DNA of 64,000 nucleotides from Chishuiella changwenlii. GTDB taxonomy: Bacteria > Bacteroidota > Bacteroidia > Flavobacteriales > Weeksellaceae. Where the stretch lies: positions 62,001 through 126,000 of the forward strand of contig NZ_FRBH01000004.1 in the NCBI RefSeq assembly GCF_900142565.1. The letters are read 5' to 3'. The number at the start of each line of letters is the position of its first letter. The first letter of the stretch is position 1. Positions 1 to 10,084 of the stretch are shown piece after piece. The position numbers and the translations under genes were made by a program. The notes beneath the pieces were generated by a model that was not told the origin of the DNA, made no database searches, and saw nothing but the letters and a program-made list of their open reading frames with translations.

Positions 1-330
1 TGGAGCGGAAAAAATGTTTACGCAAAAGATATTATCGATTCTTATGATGATCCGAAACCAGCCAATACAACAATTTCTACTTTACTTAAGCGTATGTACG
101 ATAAAGGGTACATTGATTTTGAACAAATGGGAAATTCTCGCAGATATTATGCATTGGTTAAAAAAGAAGATTATTTCTCTAAAGAAGTGAAAGGTATAAT
201 TTCTAATTTCTTTAATAATTCGGCAACTCAATTTGCATCATTCTTTGCAAAATCAAACAACATGTCTGTAGAAGAATTAGAAAATTTACGTGATTTAATT
301 GACAATGAAATAGATCGAAAAAAGAAATAG
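1..330 (+). CDS. BlaI/MecI/CopY-family repressor, 5' truncated by window
   Basis: The reading frame is open from base 1 and ends in TAG at 328-330, so about 109 C-terminal residues are visible and the start lies outside the window. Residues resembling a winged-helix recognition region (TTISTLLKRMYDKGYI, then the wing FEQMGNSRRYYALV) followed by a helical dimerisation tail are typical of BlaI/MecI repressors. It sits 3 bp ahead of a BlaR1-like M56 protease gene, the classic two-gene arrangement in which the protease inactivates the repressor. The target genes are not in this window. An internal ATG at 94 is unlikely to be the start because the DNA-binding helices lie before it. Confidence 0.88.
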   Translation, partial: WSGKNVYAKDIIDSYDDPKPANTTISTLLKRMYDKGYIDFEQMGNSRRYYALVKKEDYFSKEVKGIISNFFNNSATQFASFFAKSNNMSVEELENLRDLIDNEIDRKKK

Positions 331-333
331 TTT

Positions 334-2025
334 ATGATTGCTTATCTAATAAAATTTATTCTCTGCTCTGGTTTTTTATATTCATTTTATAAGCTTTTAT
401 TGGAGCGAGAAAGCATGTATAAAATCAATAGATTTTATTTAATTTTTGCTTTATTATTTTCTCTTACAGCACCTTTGTATAAAATAGATTTACCTATTTC
501 TACAAGTGAAACCAATATTTCTCCGGAATTATTAGCTTTCATTATGCAAAATCCTGAATTATTTCAGCAAGAAGAAGGTATTAGTTTAGGTTCTATTTTA
601 GGTTTTATAGTTGGAATTATTTGTGTAATTCTTCTTGTAAAATTTATTTATAACTTATTTGAGCTTTTATTTAAAATAAACACAGATGAAAAAATTAAAG
701 ATAAGGAAATCACCTACGTTCTTGATTTAGAATCTGAGCAACCTTACAGTTTTTGGAAGTATATTTTTATTCCAGAAAAACAGCTTAATCAATTGCATCA
801 AAATCTGATAGATCACGAAAAAGCACATTGTATACAAAAACATAGCTTTGATATTTTATTTATTGAAATTTTTCAGATTATCTTTTGGTTTAACCCATTT
901 GTTTACTTCTACAAAAAATCCATTAAGCTTAATCACGAGTTTTTAGCTGATGAATATGTTTTGCAAAAAGAAACTGATATAAAAACCTATCAACATCAAA
1001 TTTTAGATTGTATTGCAACACAATCTCCATCTATAATGGCAAGTAATTTCAATTTTATTTTAACTAAAAAACGATTAATTATGATGACAAAAAATACATC
1101 TCAGCGAAAAATAAAATTTTTATCGTTCGCTTCTCTCCCATTTATTTTAAGTGCTTTTGTATTGTTTAGTCAAAAATCTTTTGCGCAAGAAGTAGAAAAG
1201 AATGCACAAAAAGTAGAAGAGACATTAGACAAAACAGTAAAATCCCAAGCAGATGATATTTTTGGTTCTAAAAATAATTTAGCTATAAAAGATACAATTA
1301 AAAAAAGCGGAAGTTTTAATACAATTGCAAACAGTGATTCTTCAAAAGCAAGTGATATAAAATCGATTGATGTTAACAAAAAAAACAACCAAGTAATTAT
1401 TGTAAAAAATAACAATGATACCATATACAAGTCTGTTTCAACATTTTCACAAAATAGCAATAAACCTATCATTATAAAAGATCTCAAAATAAATGATGTG
1501 ATTACTAGTGATGTTAAAAAAAGTTTAGAGGACTTAAATGTAAAAGATATCAAAGCTATAAATGTGATTAAAAATGACAAGAAAATGATTATTACAATGA
1601 ATGATTCTATTACGTATAATTATAATCTTGACGATAAAAAATTGACAGCTTTAAAGAAAGGTGATATTTCATTTCTAAAAAATGAAAAAGATAATCTTAA
1701 GAAGAATTTTAATATATCAATTGACCCTAAAAATGTTATTGTAAAAGATGGATTTTCAATTTATATTGATGATAAAGGTGTAGAACATAAAGTGAATAAT
1801 ACTAAGATTAACAAAATTTACATCTCTAATAAATCTGGTAATGATAATGTCGTTGTAAATGGTAAAAATGTTGGAACATCTAATACTTATACCTACACTT
1901 ATACTTCTAATGATAATAAATCTATCGATGAACAAATAAAAGATCTTAAACAAAAAGAACTTAATACCAAAAAACAAATTAAATCTTTAGAGAAACTGAA
2001 AAAAGAGCAAAAAGACAAAAAATAA
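334..2025 (+). CDS. BlaR1/MecR1-like M56 family membrane metalloprotease
   Basis: 563 residues. The N-terminal half has membrane segments near residues 4-22, 33-50 and 88-110 and a zinc-protease motif HEKAH at residues 161-165, followed by the FNPF.Y..KK.I..NHEFLADEYV block of peptidase M56. A fourth membrane segment lies near 262-280. The C-terminal ~280 residues are lysine/aspartate-rich, extracytoplasmic by topology, and are not a penicillin-binding sensor domain, so the signal is probably not a beta-lactam. The tail contains repeat-like stretches (KDIKAINVIKNDK and similar) and ends in a Lys/Glu coiled coil. It is cotranscribed with the BlaI-like repressor, whose cleavage it presumably triggers. 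Confidence 0.85.
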   Translation: MIAYLIKFILCSGFLYSFYKLLLERESMYKINRFYLIFALLFSLTAPLYKIDLPISTSETNISPELLAFIMQNPELFQQEEGISLGSILGFIVGIICVILLVKFIYNLFELLFKINTDEKIKDKEITYVLDLESEQPYSFWKYIFIPEKQLNQLHQNLIDHEKAHCIQKHSFDILFIEIFQIIFWFNPFVYFYKKSIKLNHEFLADEYVLQKETDIKTYQHQILDCIATQSPSIMASNFNFILTKKRLIMMTKNTSQRKIKFLSFASLPFILSAFVLFSQKSFAQEVEKNAQKVEETLDKTVKSQADDIFGSKNNLAIKDTIKKSGSFNTIANSDSSKASDIKSIDVNKKNNQVIIVKNNNDTIYKSVSTFSQNSNKPIIIKDLKINDVITSDVKKSLEDLNVKDIKAINVIKNDKKMIITMNDSITYNYNLDDKKLTALKKGDISFLKNEKDNLKKNFNISIDPKNVIVKDGFSIYIDDKGVEHKVNNTKINKIYISNKSGNDNVVVNGKNVGTSNTYTYTYTSNDNKSIDEQIKDLKQKELNTKKQIKSLEKLKKEQKDKK

Positions 2026-2070
2026 CTTTTTTTTCAATAATACATATTAGGCTAATAAAATAGTTTTATC

Positions 2071-2079
2071 TATGTTTGC
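2071..2079 (+). promoter_or_regulatory. Probable -7 box of outer-membrane barrel gene
   Basis: TATGTTTGC matches the Bacteroidota -7 consensus TANNTTTG and lies 18 bp before the ATG at 2098. The -33 element is weak (TTAG about 20 bp upstream). Confidence 0.5.
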
Positions 2080-2097
2080 GGCTCAAATTAATATTAT

Positions 2098-2712
2098 ATG
2101 AAAAAAATTTTATTATTGTTACCGTTATTAGTATTAGCTATTAACACAAATGCACAGACAAAATTCGGTGTAAAAGGAGGTATGAACGTTTCTAATCTTA
2201 CGGGAGATCTTCAAAATAATAAATCTAAAATTGGATTTTACGCTGGTGGATATGCGACAATCAAAATCGATGATAAATTCGCTTTCCAACCTGAGGTTTT
2301 ATATTCAGCTCAAGGAACAAAATTTAATTCAATTCAAGCTGTTGTACCTGAGTATGGTCCTGTAACATCTGATTTAAAATTTAACTTAGATTATGTTAAT
2401 ATTCCATTAATGTTTAAATATTATGCAACAGAAGGTTTAAACATAGAAGCTGGTCCACAAGTTGGTTTTCTAGTTAGTGCTAAAGGACATGCTAAAGCAA
2501 ACGTAGATGGTCAAAAGGTTAATGATACAGGAGATATAGACGAATTATTTAAATCAGTTGATTTCGGACTAAATTTAGGTTTAGGTTATGAATTAAGAAA
2601 TGGAATTAATTTTGGAGCAAGATATAATTTTGGATTAGCTAATATTTCTGATGTTGGTGGAAAAATTAAAAACTCTGTTTTCTCTATTGGTTTAGGTTAC
2701 TCTTTCAAATAA
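2098..2712 (+). CDS. Outer-membrane beta-barrel protein (porin family)
   Basis: 204 residues with a signal peptide ending at the NTNAQ cleavage region (about residue 20). The mature part alternates hydrophobic and polar residues in short strands: FGVKGGMNVSNLTG at the start, then GFYAGGYATIKIDDKFAFQPEVLYSAQG, YVNIPLMFKYYATEG and a final GARYNFGLANISD...SIGLGYSFK. It ends in an aromatic residue plus Lys. This is the small Bacteroidota barrel family (PF13568-type) of unknown transport role. It is monocistronic, with its own promoter and a strong terminator. Confidence 0.85.
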   Translation: MKKILLLLPLLVLAINTNAQTKFGVKGGMNVSNLTGDLQNNKSKIGFYAGGYATIKIDDKFAFQPEVLYSAQGTKFNSIQAVVPEYGPVTSDLKFNLDYVNIPLMFKYYATEGLNIEAGPQVGFLVSAKGHAKANVDGQKVNDTGDIDELFKSVDFGLNLGLGYELRNGINFGARYNFGLANISDVGGKIKNSVFSIGLGYSFK

Positions 2713-2736
2713 TAGAAAACTATCAAAATAAATATA

Positions 2737-2771
2737 AAAAACTCTCTTCAATAAACGAAGAGAGTTTTTTA
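2737..2771 (+). terminator. Rho-independent terminator after barrel gene
   Basis: AAAAACTCTCTTC, a 6-base loop, then GAAGAGAGTTTTTT: a perfect stem followed by a T run. Confidence 0.85.
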
Positions 2772-2842
2772 TTGCCCTAGGTTTTGGTTTATACATTTTC
2801 TACTTTTAAGAAGATTGTTTAACTTTCCTAAAAATTATTGAT

Positions 2843-5800
2843 TTGTTACAAGCAGGCGATTTCAAGATTTACAATGCATCTGCCGGTGCAGGTAAAACGT
2901 ACACATTGGTAAAAGAATTTCTTTCGTTGTTGTTAACACATGAAAGCGATTATCATTTTGAGCATATTTTAGCTATAACGTTTACCAACAAAGCGGCTGG
3001 TGAAATGAAAGAACGAATTATCGAAACTTTAGAAGAAATTGCTAAAAGTACAAATCCGAAAGAAGATCGTTATATAATGGAATTAGCTACAGAGCTAAAC
3101 ATGAAACCTGAAATTATAAAAACGAAGGCGCATCATATTTTAATTGCCATTCTACATAATTATTCTAAATTCTCTATTTCAACAATCGATAAATTCAATT
3201 TACGTTTAATGAAATCTTTTGCTCAAGATTTAGGTTTATCCATGAATTTTGATGTAGAAATGAACACCAACGAGATTATATCTGAATCTGTAGATTTATT
3301 GTATTCTAAAATTGGTGAAGATGAAAAACTAACGCAAACCATGATAAAAATTGCGCTAGATAACATGGACGATAACAAATCATGGGATATCAGAAAGTCT
3401 TTATCTGCCGATACAAATGATATTTCTAACGATCGTCATTTACAAGATTTAGAAAAACTAAAAAATATTTCTTTAGATGAGTTTGTTCGCTATCGTAATG
3501 TCATTTATCGTGATGTAAAAATTTTAAAAGAGGGTTTAATATTAATCGGAAATGAATTTCATGATTTGCTTTCAAATAATGGTATTTCTGTCAACGAATT
3601 ACCAGGAAAATCTCGTGGAATAGCTGCATTTTTTATTAAATTAAAAAATTATGATGGGTCAGGTTTAATTTTACCAACAGATGCTAATTCTAAAGATATG
3701 TTAGATGGTGGCTACTTATCAAAAGTAAAAGATGCAACTGCAGAAACCATTTTTCCTCAATTAAAAGATTTATTTGATAAAGCAGCTAGCATTAACGATC
3801 ATTTACTTTTATTATCATCAATCCAAAAAAATATTTCATCTATTTCTTTAATTAACGAAGTTGAGAAATCATTAGATGCTATAAAAAAAGAATCGAATGT
3901 TTTATTAATTAATGAGTTTAATACCATTATTAGTAAAAATTTACAAGAGCAACCTGCTAATTTTATTTACGAGAGAATTGGTTCTCGTTACAATCATTAT
4001 TTTATTGATGAGTTTCAAGATACTTCTACGCTACAATGGAATAATTTAGATCCTTTGGTAGAAAATGCACGCGCACAATCGGATACGATTATGTTGGTTG
4101 GTGATGCAAAACAATCTATATATCGTTGGCGTGGAGGAAATCCTGCGCAAATGATTGATTTGATTGATAGAAAAGGAGAAGAAAATATAAAGGTTGAAGA
4201 ACTTGAAAAAAATTGGCGTAGTCACGAAAAAATTATTCAATTCAATAACGAATTATATTCATTTATAGCACCTCAGCTTAATTTACCAAGTTTTCAGTAT
4301 TTATATGAAATTGGAAATAAACAATTGACCAATCACCAAAAAGATGGTTTTGTAAAAATTAATTTTATTGAGCAAGAAGGTCGATCTAAAGATTTATACA
4401 AAGAACAAAACCTAGAGTTGGTTCTTAAAACGATACATGAATGTTTAGAAAACGGATTTGCTTTAAGCGATATTGCTATTCTAGTTCGTAGTAATGCACA
4501 AGGTATTTTGTTAGCGAAACATTTAACAGAAAATAATTTAGTCGTTATTTCTAACGAAGCATTATTACTAAAGAATTCGTTCGAAATTCAGTTAATAGAA
4601 TATCTATTCAAAATAACGTCTAATCCAATGGACGAACAAGCAAAAATTCGTTTCTTAATGGTTGCTTATGAATTGAATCTTTTTACAACAGATGATTTAA
4701 CTATTACAGTAGAAAATGCTTTAAAAGGTGGTTTAACTAAATTTATAGAGCTTGCAAAATCTATCGGAATTGAATTAAGTTTTATTCTAGATCAGAATTT
4801 ATCGTTGTATGATTTTACTGAGAAAACTATTCGTTCGCTTAATTTACAAGATCGTTCTCCTGCTTATATTTTAAATTTCTTAGATGTTATTTTAGAATAT
4901 TCATCTAAAAACGAATCTGATTTAAATTCGTTTCTAGAATTCTGGGAAACTAAAAAAGATAAAGCAAGTATAAAAACACCAAAAGGAGTTGATGCTATTC
5001 AGATTATGACCATTCATAAATCGAAAGGATTAGAATTTCCTGTTGTTATTTTACCATTTTTAGATTGGCAAAAGAAAAATTCTAAAATCTGGATTCCATT
5101 ACAAAAAAATGAAGAAAATCCATTCGAGACATTTTATGTTGGAATTAATAGTGAATTGAAATCAATTAAAAACGAAGAAATTAAAACCAAAATTAACGAG
5201 GAAGAAAGTCTTGTACAATTAGATGAAATTAATACACTTTATGTAGCCACAACTCGCGCTAAAGAACAATTGTACATGATGGCTTTAAAACCAAAAGAGA
5301 AATCAACTTCTAGTTCTATTGCTAATTATTTACAAGAGTTTGTTTGGCAACAAGGTTTTTCTGATGATGAAGTTATTTTAAAAGGTTCACAGAACAGAGT
5401 TTCTCAACCAAAAATAAAAGAAAATGCATCTGCAGAACTTAAAATTTATTCTTCTGACTGGAATACGCGTTTGGTAATTAATACCAATTCTGAGAAAGCA
5501 CAAGAAAAACTAAAATTTACCGAATTTGGGAATACTGTTCACAATATTTTACAACAAATTATTACAGCAGATAATTTACCCAAAATCATTGAAAGTGAAA
5601 AACAACGGGGAACACTTTCTTATGAGAATACCGATCATTTGCAAAAAACTTTGCAAAATCTATTACAAGACCCTAAATTAGTTCCATATTTTGCTGATGG
5701 ATTAACGGTTTTAAATGAACGTGATTTTATAGATGAGCATGGTCAGATTTTTAGAGCCGATCGTGTTGTAATCGATTCAGATAATAATTGTTCTATTATT

Positions 5801-5953
5801 GATTATAAAACTGGACAACCAGATTTAGAGCAACATTTTCAGGTAAATAGATATGCCGAATTTTTCGAAAAATTAGGCTATCATATTCAATCAAAAATGT
5901 TAATTTATATTGACGATCAAAAGCAAAAAATAAATGTTGTAGAGATTAATTGA
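2843..5953 (+). CDS. UvrD/RecB-like (AddA-type) helicase-nuclease
   Basis: 1036 residues. Walker A is seen as ASAGAGKTYT at residues 12-21. Superfamily I helicase motifs follow (AITFTNKAAGEMKER; YNHYFIDEFQDTSTLQW; MLVGDAKQSIYRWRGG; MTIHKSKGLEFPVVILPF; TLYVATTRAKEQLYM). The C-terminal ~150 residues hold a RecB-type nuclease signature (FRADRVV...IIDYKTGQ). It should unwind and resect double-strand ends in recombinational repair. TTG at 2843 is the best start because the Walker A follows almost at once and no earlier ATG exists in frame. It overlaps uvrC by 1 bp, suggesting a repair operon. An AddB-like partner is not in the window. Confidence 0.87.
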   Translation: MLQAGDFKIYNASAGAGKTYTLVKEFLSLLLTHESDYHFEHILAITFTNKAAGEMKERIIETLEEIAKSTNPKEDRYIMELATELNMKPEIIKTKAHHILIAILHNYSKFSISTIDKFNLRLMKSFAQDLGLSMNFDVEMNTNEIISESVDLLYSKIGEDEKLTQTMIKIALDNMDDNKSWDIRKSLSADTNDISNDRHLQDLEKLKNISLDEFVRYRNVIYRDVKILKEGLILIGNEFHDLLSNNGISVNELPGKSRGIAAFFIKLKNYDGSGLILPTDANSKDMLDGGYLSKVKDATAETIFPQLKDLFDKAASINDHLLLLSSIQKNISSISLINEVEKSLDAIKKESNVLLINEFNTIISKNLQEQPANFIYERIGSRYNHYFIDEFQDTSTLQWNNLDPLVENARAQSDTIMLVGDAKQSIYRWRGGNPAQMIDLIDRKGEENIKVEELEKNWRSHEKIIQFNNELYSFIAPQLNLPSFQYLYEIGNKQLTNHQKDGFVKINFIEQEGRSKDLYKEQNLELVLKTIHECLENGFALSDIAILVRSNAQGILLAKHLTENNLVVISNEALLLKNSFEIQLIEYLFKITSNPMDEQAKIRFLMVAYELNLFTTDDLTITVENALKGGLTKFIELAKSIGIELSFILDQNLSLYDFTEKTIRSLNLQDRSPAYILNFLDVILEYSSKNESDLNSFLEFWETKKDKASIKTPKGVDAIQIMTIHKSKGLEFPVVILPFLDWQKKNSKIWIPLQKNEENPFETFYVGINSELKSIKNEEIKTKINEEESLVQLDEINTLYVATTRAKEQLYMMALKPKEKSTSSSIANYLQEFVWQQGFSDDEVILKGSQNRVSQPKIKENASAELKIYSSDWNTRLVINTNSEKAQEKLKFTEFGNTVHNILQQIITADNLPKIIESEKQRGTLSYENTDHLQKTLQNLLQDPKLVPYFADGLTVLNERDFIDEHGQIFRADRVVIDSDNNCSIIDYKTGQPDLEQHFQVNRYAEFFEKLGYHIQSKMLIYIDDQKQKINVVEIN

Positions 5954-7761
5954 TGGATGATAATATTAAATTAAAATTAGCTAGTTTACCCGAAACACCA
6001 GGTGTTTATCAGTATTATAACAAAAAAGGAGATTTGTTATACATTGGTAAAGCAAAAAACTTGAAACGTCGAGTAAATTCATATTTCAATAAACAGCACG
6101 ATTCTAAACGTTTGCGAGTTTTGGTAAGCAATATAGATAATATTGAAACCATTAACGTAAACTCTGAATACGATGCCTTATTATTGGAAAACAATTTAAT
6201 AAAAGAGCATCAGCCTCGTTACAATATTCTTCTAAAAGACGATAAAACTTATCCTTGGATTTGTATTAAAAAAGAGCATTTTCCTCGTATTTTTTATACT
6301 CGAAATATTATAAAAGATGGTTCTGAATATTTTGGTCCTTATTCCAATGTAAAAACAATGAAAGTTTTATTGGGATTAATTAAGGAATTGTACCAAATTA
6401 GAACGTGTTCTTACGATTTAAATGAAAAAAATATAGAGAATAATAAATATAAAGTTTGTTTAGAATATCATATTGGGAACTGTCAAGGTCCTTGTGAAGG
6501 TTATCAAACCGAAGAAGAATATAACAAACAAATTGCTGCAATTCGCAGTATCATAAAAGGAGAATTTAACGAAGCAAAGCAATATCTAGTTGACCAAATG
6601 ACAACATATGCCTCAGATTTAAAATTTGAAAAGGCACAAATGGTTAAGGAAAAGATTGAGGCTTTACAAAATTATCAGGCTCGTTCTACAATTGTTTCAC
6701 CAACGATTACAAATGTTGATGTTTTCTCTATTACGTCGGACGAAGAATATGCATATGTTAATTTCATGAAGATTTATCATGGTGCAATTATACAGTCTTA
6801 TACAGAAGAATGGAAAAAGAAATTAGATGAAACAGATGAGGATTTATTAGAACGTGCGATTATTGATTTTTCGGAACGATTTAATTTAACTTCTAAAGAA
6901 ATTTATGTTCCATTTGAATTAAGTTTAGAGATTCCGTTCAGAAAAATTGTTGTTCCTAAAATTGGAGATAAAAAGCAGATTGTAGATTTATCTATAAAAA
7001 ACACTAAAATATACCGTTTAGAACAACTTAAACAAACAAAAATTGTTGATCCTGATCGTCATACAAATCGTATCATGAATCAGATGAAGATTGATTTACG
7101 TTTACCAGAAGAACCAAGACATATAGAAGGTTTTGATAACTCTAATATTCAAGGTACAAATCCAGTTTCTGCTTGTGTAGTTTTTAAAAATGGAAAACCA
7201 AGTAAAAAAGATTATCGAATTTTTAATGTAAAAACTGTCGAAGGTCCAAATGATTTTGCGACAATGGAAGAGGTTATAGAAAGAAGGTATACTCGTGTTT
7301 TAGCAGAAGGAGAATCTTTGCCACAATTAATATTAATTGATGGTGGAAAAGGACAGTTAAGCTCTGCACTAAAATCTATTGATAAATTAGGATTAAGAGG
7401 AAAAGTATCTGTAATTGGAATTGCAAAGCGTTTGGAAGAAATTTATTATCCTGAAGATCCTTATCCATTATATTTAGATAAAAATTCTGAAACATTAAAA
7501 GTTTTACAACATGTTCGAGATGAATCTCATAGATTTGGGATTACTCGACATCGTAACCGTAGAAGTAAAAATGCCTATAATTCGGTTTTAGAAGAAATAG
7601 ATGGTATTGGTCCACAAACAATTAAAGAATTATTAACAAATTTTAAGTCAGTAGAACGAATAAAAAACGCATCTTTGTTAGAGTTAACTGACGTTATAGG
7701 AAAGTCTAAAGCAAAAAAAATAAAAGATTATTTTTCAAATGATAAAAAATCTACTAATTGA
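5953..7761 (+). CDS. uvrC: Excinuclease ABC subunit C
   Basis: 602 residues from the ATG at 5953, which overlaps the upstream TGA. The protein shows the full UvrC order: N-terminal GIY-YIG nuclease (TPGVYQYYNKKGDLLYIGKAKNL), a cysteine-containing stretch (CLEYHIGNCQGPCEGY), UVR motif near residues 195-230, the RNase H-like endonuclease domain (GFDNSNIQGTNPVSACVVF; LPQLILIDGGKGQLS) and C-terminal helix-hairpin-helix repeats (IDGIGPQTIKELLTNFKSVERI). It makes the dual incisions in nucleotide excision repair with UvrA/UvrB. Length is normal. Confidence 0.97.
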   Translation: MDDNIKLKLASLPETPGVYQYYNKKGDLLYIGKAKNLKRRVNSYFNKQHDSKRLRVLVSNIDNIETINVNSEYDALLLENNLIKEHQPRYNILLKDDKTYPWICIKKEHFPRIFYTRNIIKDGSEYFGPYSNVKTMKVLLGLIKELYQIRTCSYDLNEKNIENNKYKVCLEYHIGNCQGPCEGYQTEEEYNKQIAAIRSIIKGEFNEAKQYLVDQMTTYASDLKFEKAQMVKEKIEALQNYQARSTIVSPTITNVDVFSITSDEEYAYVNFMKIYHGAIIQSYTEEWKKKLDETDEDLLERAIIDFSERFNLTSKEIYVPFELSLEIPFRKIVVPKIGDKKQIVDLSIKNTKIYRLEQLKQTKIVDPDRHTNRIMNQMKIDLRLPEEPRHIEGFDNSNIQGTNPVSACVVFKNGKPSKKDYRIFNVKTVEGPNDFATMEEVIERRYTRVLAEGESLPQLILIDGGKGQLSSALKSIDKLGLRGKVSVIGIAKRLEEIYYPEDPYPLYLDKNSETLKVLQHVRDESHRFGITRHRNRRSKNAYNSVLEEIDGIGPQTIKELLTNFKSVERIKNASLLELTDVIGKSKAKKIKDYFSNDKKSTN

Positions 7762-8182
7762 TAGAGATTTAACTTCTCTTTTAAACAATCCAAAGTTACA
7801 AGCTATCTTAGCAATTGTACCAATTACATTATTTGTACTTGGTATGTTAAGCTATTTCGGAATTTTTTATTCTATGTTTAGCACAATAGATTCTCAATTA
7901 GGACATGTTGGGAGTTCAAAATCATTAATTACTGCATTTCTAGGAAATTTATTCATCTTTATCTTATTGGTTTTAACGAGTTTCTTTACAGGTATTATCT
8001 CATTTGTATATTTTATAGTACATGCCTTAAAAAATCCTCAATTAATAAAAACTGATGAGCGTTTGATATGGATTATCACAATTATTTTTGGTAATGTATT
8101 AGGTATTTTTGCTTATTGGCTAACGAAGATAAAACGTAGAAAACCTCGTCCAATAATTGATCTGTATACAGATGATATTTAG
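7739..8182 (+). CDS. PLDc_N-like small integral membrane protein
   Basis: 147 residues, starting inside the uvrC 3' end (23-bp overlap), so translationally coupled. There are three clear membrane segments (LAIVPITLFVLGMLSYFGIF; NLFIFILLVLTSFFTGIISF; LIWIITIIFGNVLGIFAYWL). The last resembles the PLDc_N segment found in many small Bacteroidota proteins, followed by a basic cytoplasmic tail (KIKRRKPRP). There are no catalytic motifs and the function is unknown. Confidence 0.7.
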   Translation: MIKNLLIDRDLTSLLNNPKLQAILAIVPITLFVLGMLSYFGIFYSMFSTIDSQLGHVGSSKSLITAFLGNLFIFILLVLTSFFTGIISFVYFIVHALKNPQLIKTDERLIWIITIIFGNVLGIFAYWLTKIKRRKPRPIIDLYTDDI

Positions 8183-8224
8183 AATTTAGAAACTAAATTT
8201 TATATTTTCAATTTCTATAAAATA

Positions 8225-8254
8225 TAAAAGACTTCTTTGCAGAAGTCTTTATAT
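8225..8254 (+). terminator. Terminator after 7739 gene
   Basis: AAAAGACTTC, loop, GAAGTCTTTAT forms a strong hairpin just downstream of the stop codon at 8182. Confidence 0.7.
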
Positions 8255-8524
8255 AAATCATAATTAGTGTTAATTGCAATATTACTAGGCTGTAATATTT
8301 AATGAATCAAAAATAGAATATTATATTTTCCGAAGCAAAAATTTTTAAGTATTTTTTAAATAATTCTTAACGTTTTTATTAGATTGACACTAAAAATTCA
8401 AAAAAAAAGAGATTTTTCAAATAATTTAGATGAAAAATAAAAATAATTCATTTTCATATCTCATAAAAAAAGCAACTCTAAATAGAGTTGCTTTTTTTAT
8501 ATAGCTATATATTTTAATTCTTGT
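8255..8524. other. Convergent intergenic region, no gene seen
   Basis: The stretch between the 7739 gene and gcvT is very AT-rich with stops in all frames. It holds a perfect 8-bp inverted repeat (AATATTAC/GTAATATT, 8278-8299) and the gcvT terminator (8465-8500). Nothing else is supported. Confidence 0.6.
8465..8500 (-). terminator. gcvT terminator (bidirectional)
   Basis: AAAAAAGCAACTCT, short loop, AGAGTTGCTTTTTTT: a symmetrical hairpin with A and T runs on the two sides, able to stop transcription in both directions. Confidence 0.8.
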
Positions 8525-9601
8525 TTAAACAAAAGGAATTTTAACAACTTCTGCTAAAATATTTTTATCACGAATCTGAATTCTAATCTTTGTTCCAACT
8601 TTAGCAAAGTCAATATGAACATAAGCTAAACCAATTCCTTGTTTTAAAATTGGCGATTGTGTACCAGATGTTACAATACCTAAAGTATTTTCGTAATCAT
8701 CTACCACTTTATAATCATGACGAGGAATTCCTCTTTCAATCATTTTAAATCCAACTAACTTCTTCTCTACTCCAGCCTCTTTTTGAGCTTTTAAAATATC
8801 AGAAGAAATAAAACCTGTATCTAATTTTGTTACCCAACCTAAACCAGCTTCTAATGGAGTTGTATCATCGTTAATATCATTTCCATATAAACAATAACCT
8901 TTCTCTAGACGTAAAGTATCACGAGAAGCTAAACCACAAGGCTCAATTTCAAAATCTTTTCCAGCTTCCATTACTTTATCCCAAATTTCGTTTGCTACTC
9001 CATTCGAAAAATAGATTTCAAAACCACCAGATCCTGTGTATCCAGTTGCAGAAATAATTACATTATCAATTCCAGCAAAAGTCCCAATCTCGAAATGATA
9101 GAAAGGAATTTCTGCTAAATTAATATCTGTTAAAGATTGCATCGCTTCTATTGCTTTAGGACCTTGAATTGCTAACAAAGACATTTCGTCTGATTTGTTT
9201 ATTAATTCTACTCCAAAAGAATTGTGCTTGTTCATCCATTCCCAATCTTTCTCAATATTAGAAGCATTCACAACAGCCATCCATTCATTGTCAGCAATTT
9301 TATAGATAATTAAATCATCTACAATTCCACCTTTTTCGTTTGGCATTGCATTATATTGTGCTTGTTCTATGGCAACTTTTGTTACATCATTTGTTAATAA
9401 ATATTGTAATAAATCTGTTGCTTTTTCTCCTTTTAAGAAAAACTGTCCCATGTGAGAAACATCAAAAACTCCTACTTTTTCACGTACTGCAAAGTGTTCT
9501 TGGTTAACACCCGCGTATTGTACTGGCATTTCGTATCCAGCAAAAGGAACCATTTTCGCACCTAAATCTTTGTGCTTTTGGTTTAATGCAGTTATTTTCA
9601 T
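8525..9601 (-). CDS. gcvT: Glycine cleavage system T protein (aminomethyltransferase)
   Basis: 358 residues, full length. It opens with [26 protein letters not shown] and carries the folate-binding and GcvT signature blocks ([51 protein letters not shown]). It transfers the methylene group from the aminomethyl-lipoyl H protein to tetrahydrofolate. The other gcv genes are not adjacent, as is usual in Flavobacteriia. Confidence 0.97.
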   Translation of the reverse strand: MKITALNQKHKDLGAKMVPFAGYEMPVQYAGVNQEHFAVREKVGVFDVSHMGQFFLKGEKATDLLQYLLTNDVTKVAIEQAQYNAMPNEKGGIVDDLIIYKIADNEWMAVVNASNIEKDWEWMNKHNSFGVELINKSDEMSLLAIQGPKAIEAMQSLTDINLAEIPFYHFEIGTFAGIDNVIISATGYTGSGGFEIYFSNGVANEIWDKVMEAGKDFEIEPCGLASRDTLRLEKGYCLYGNDINDDTTPLEAGLGWVTKLDTGFISSDILKAQKEAGVEKKLVGFKMIERGIPRHDYKVVDDYENTLGIVTSGTQSPILKQGIGLAYVHIDFAKVGTKIRIQIRDKNILAEVVKIPFV

Positions 9602-9634
9602 TGTTTGTTTGCTTTGATAATTTTATAATTGTTC

Positions 9635-9642
9635 CAAAAATA
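9635..9642 (-). promoter_or_regulatory. Probable gcvT -7 box
   Basis: On the minus strand TATTTTTG matches TANNTTTG, 33 bp before the gcvT ATG. Confidence 0.45.
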
Positions 9643-9678
9643 AGGAATTAATCTGTAGAAAAATGATTAGATAAAATT

Positions 9679-10041
9679 TTATCTTATTTTGTGTGTTAAT
9701 TTTAAATCTCCGTCTGTAGCTTTATAAGGATCAAATCGTATAATTGATTTTCCTCCTTCGAAAAAGTTCATAAATTTCTGATTGATTTTTCCTGTAAGTT
9801 TTACAGTTTTACAGTCTTCACAAGGTCTAATAAGAATAGTATCATTTACTTCTCCTTTTAGTTTTACAATTTCATAACTGTATTTTTTATCTGGTTTTGA
9901 TGATATTGTACTTTCAATAGATTTATTAAAATCATCAACAAAAAAAACTCTTCTATTTTTATTACTTCCAATAACAATAGCAACACCAATTATAATTAAG
10001 ATTGTAACAATTGATATGGTCAAAATTTTTTTATAATCCAT
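9679..10041 (-). CDS. Small single-pass membrane protein, unknown function
   Basis: About 120 residues from MDYKKILT. A longer upstream frame exists but overlaps the divergent gene, so the ATG at 10041 is preferred. One membrane segment (ILTISIVTILIIIGVAIVIGS) is followed by an extracytoplasmic domain with a CEDC motif. I do not recognise the family. It is divergent from the YiiX-like lipoprotein gene with about 43 bp between starts. Confidence 0.6.
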   Translation of the reverse strand: MDYKKILTISIVTILIIIGVAIVIGSNKNRRVFFVDDFNKSIESTISSKPDKKYSYEIVKLKGEVNDTILIRPCEDCKTVKLTGKINQKFMNFFEGGKSIIRFDPYKATDGDLKLTHKIR

Positions 10042-10084
10042 CTTTTTGGTTAATTCGTAGTCTAAATGTAACAATTCATTCCGA

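Noticed and set aside
1170-1580. 136-codon frame opposite the BlaR1-like gene
   Set aside because: Mirror of the Lys/Asp-rich tail; no promoter or family support.
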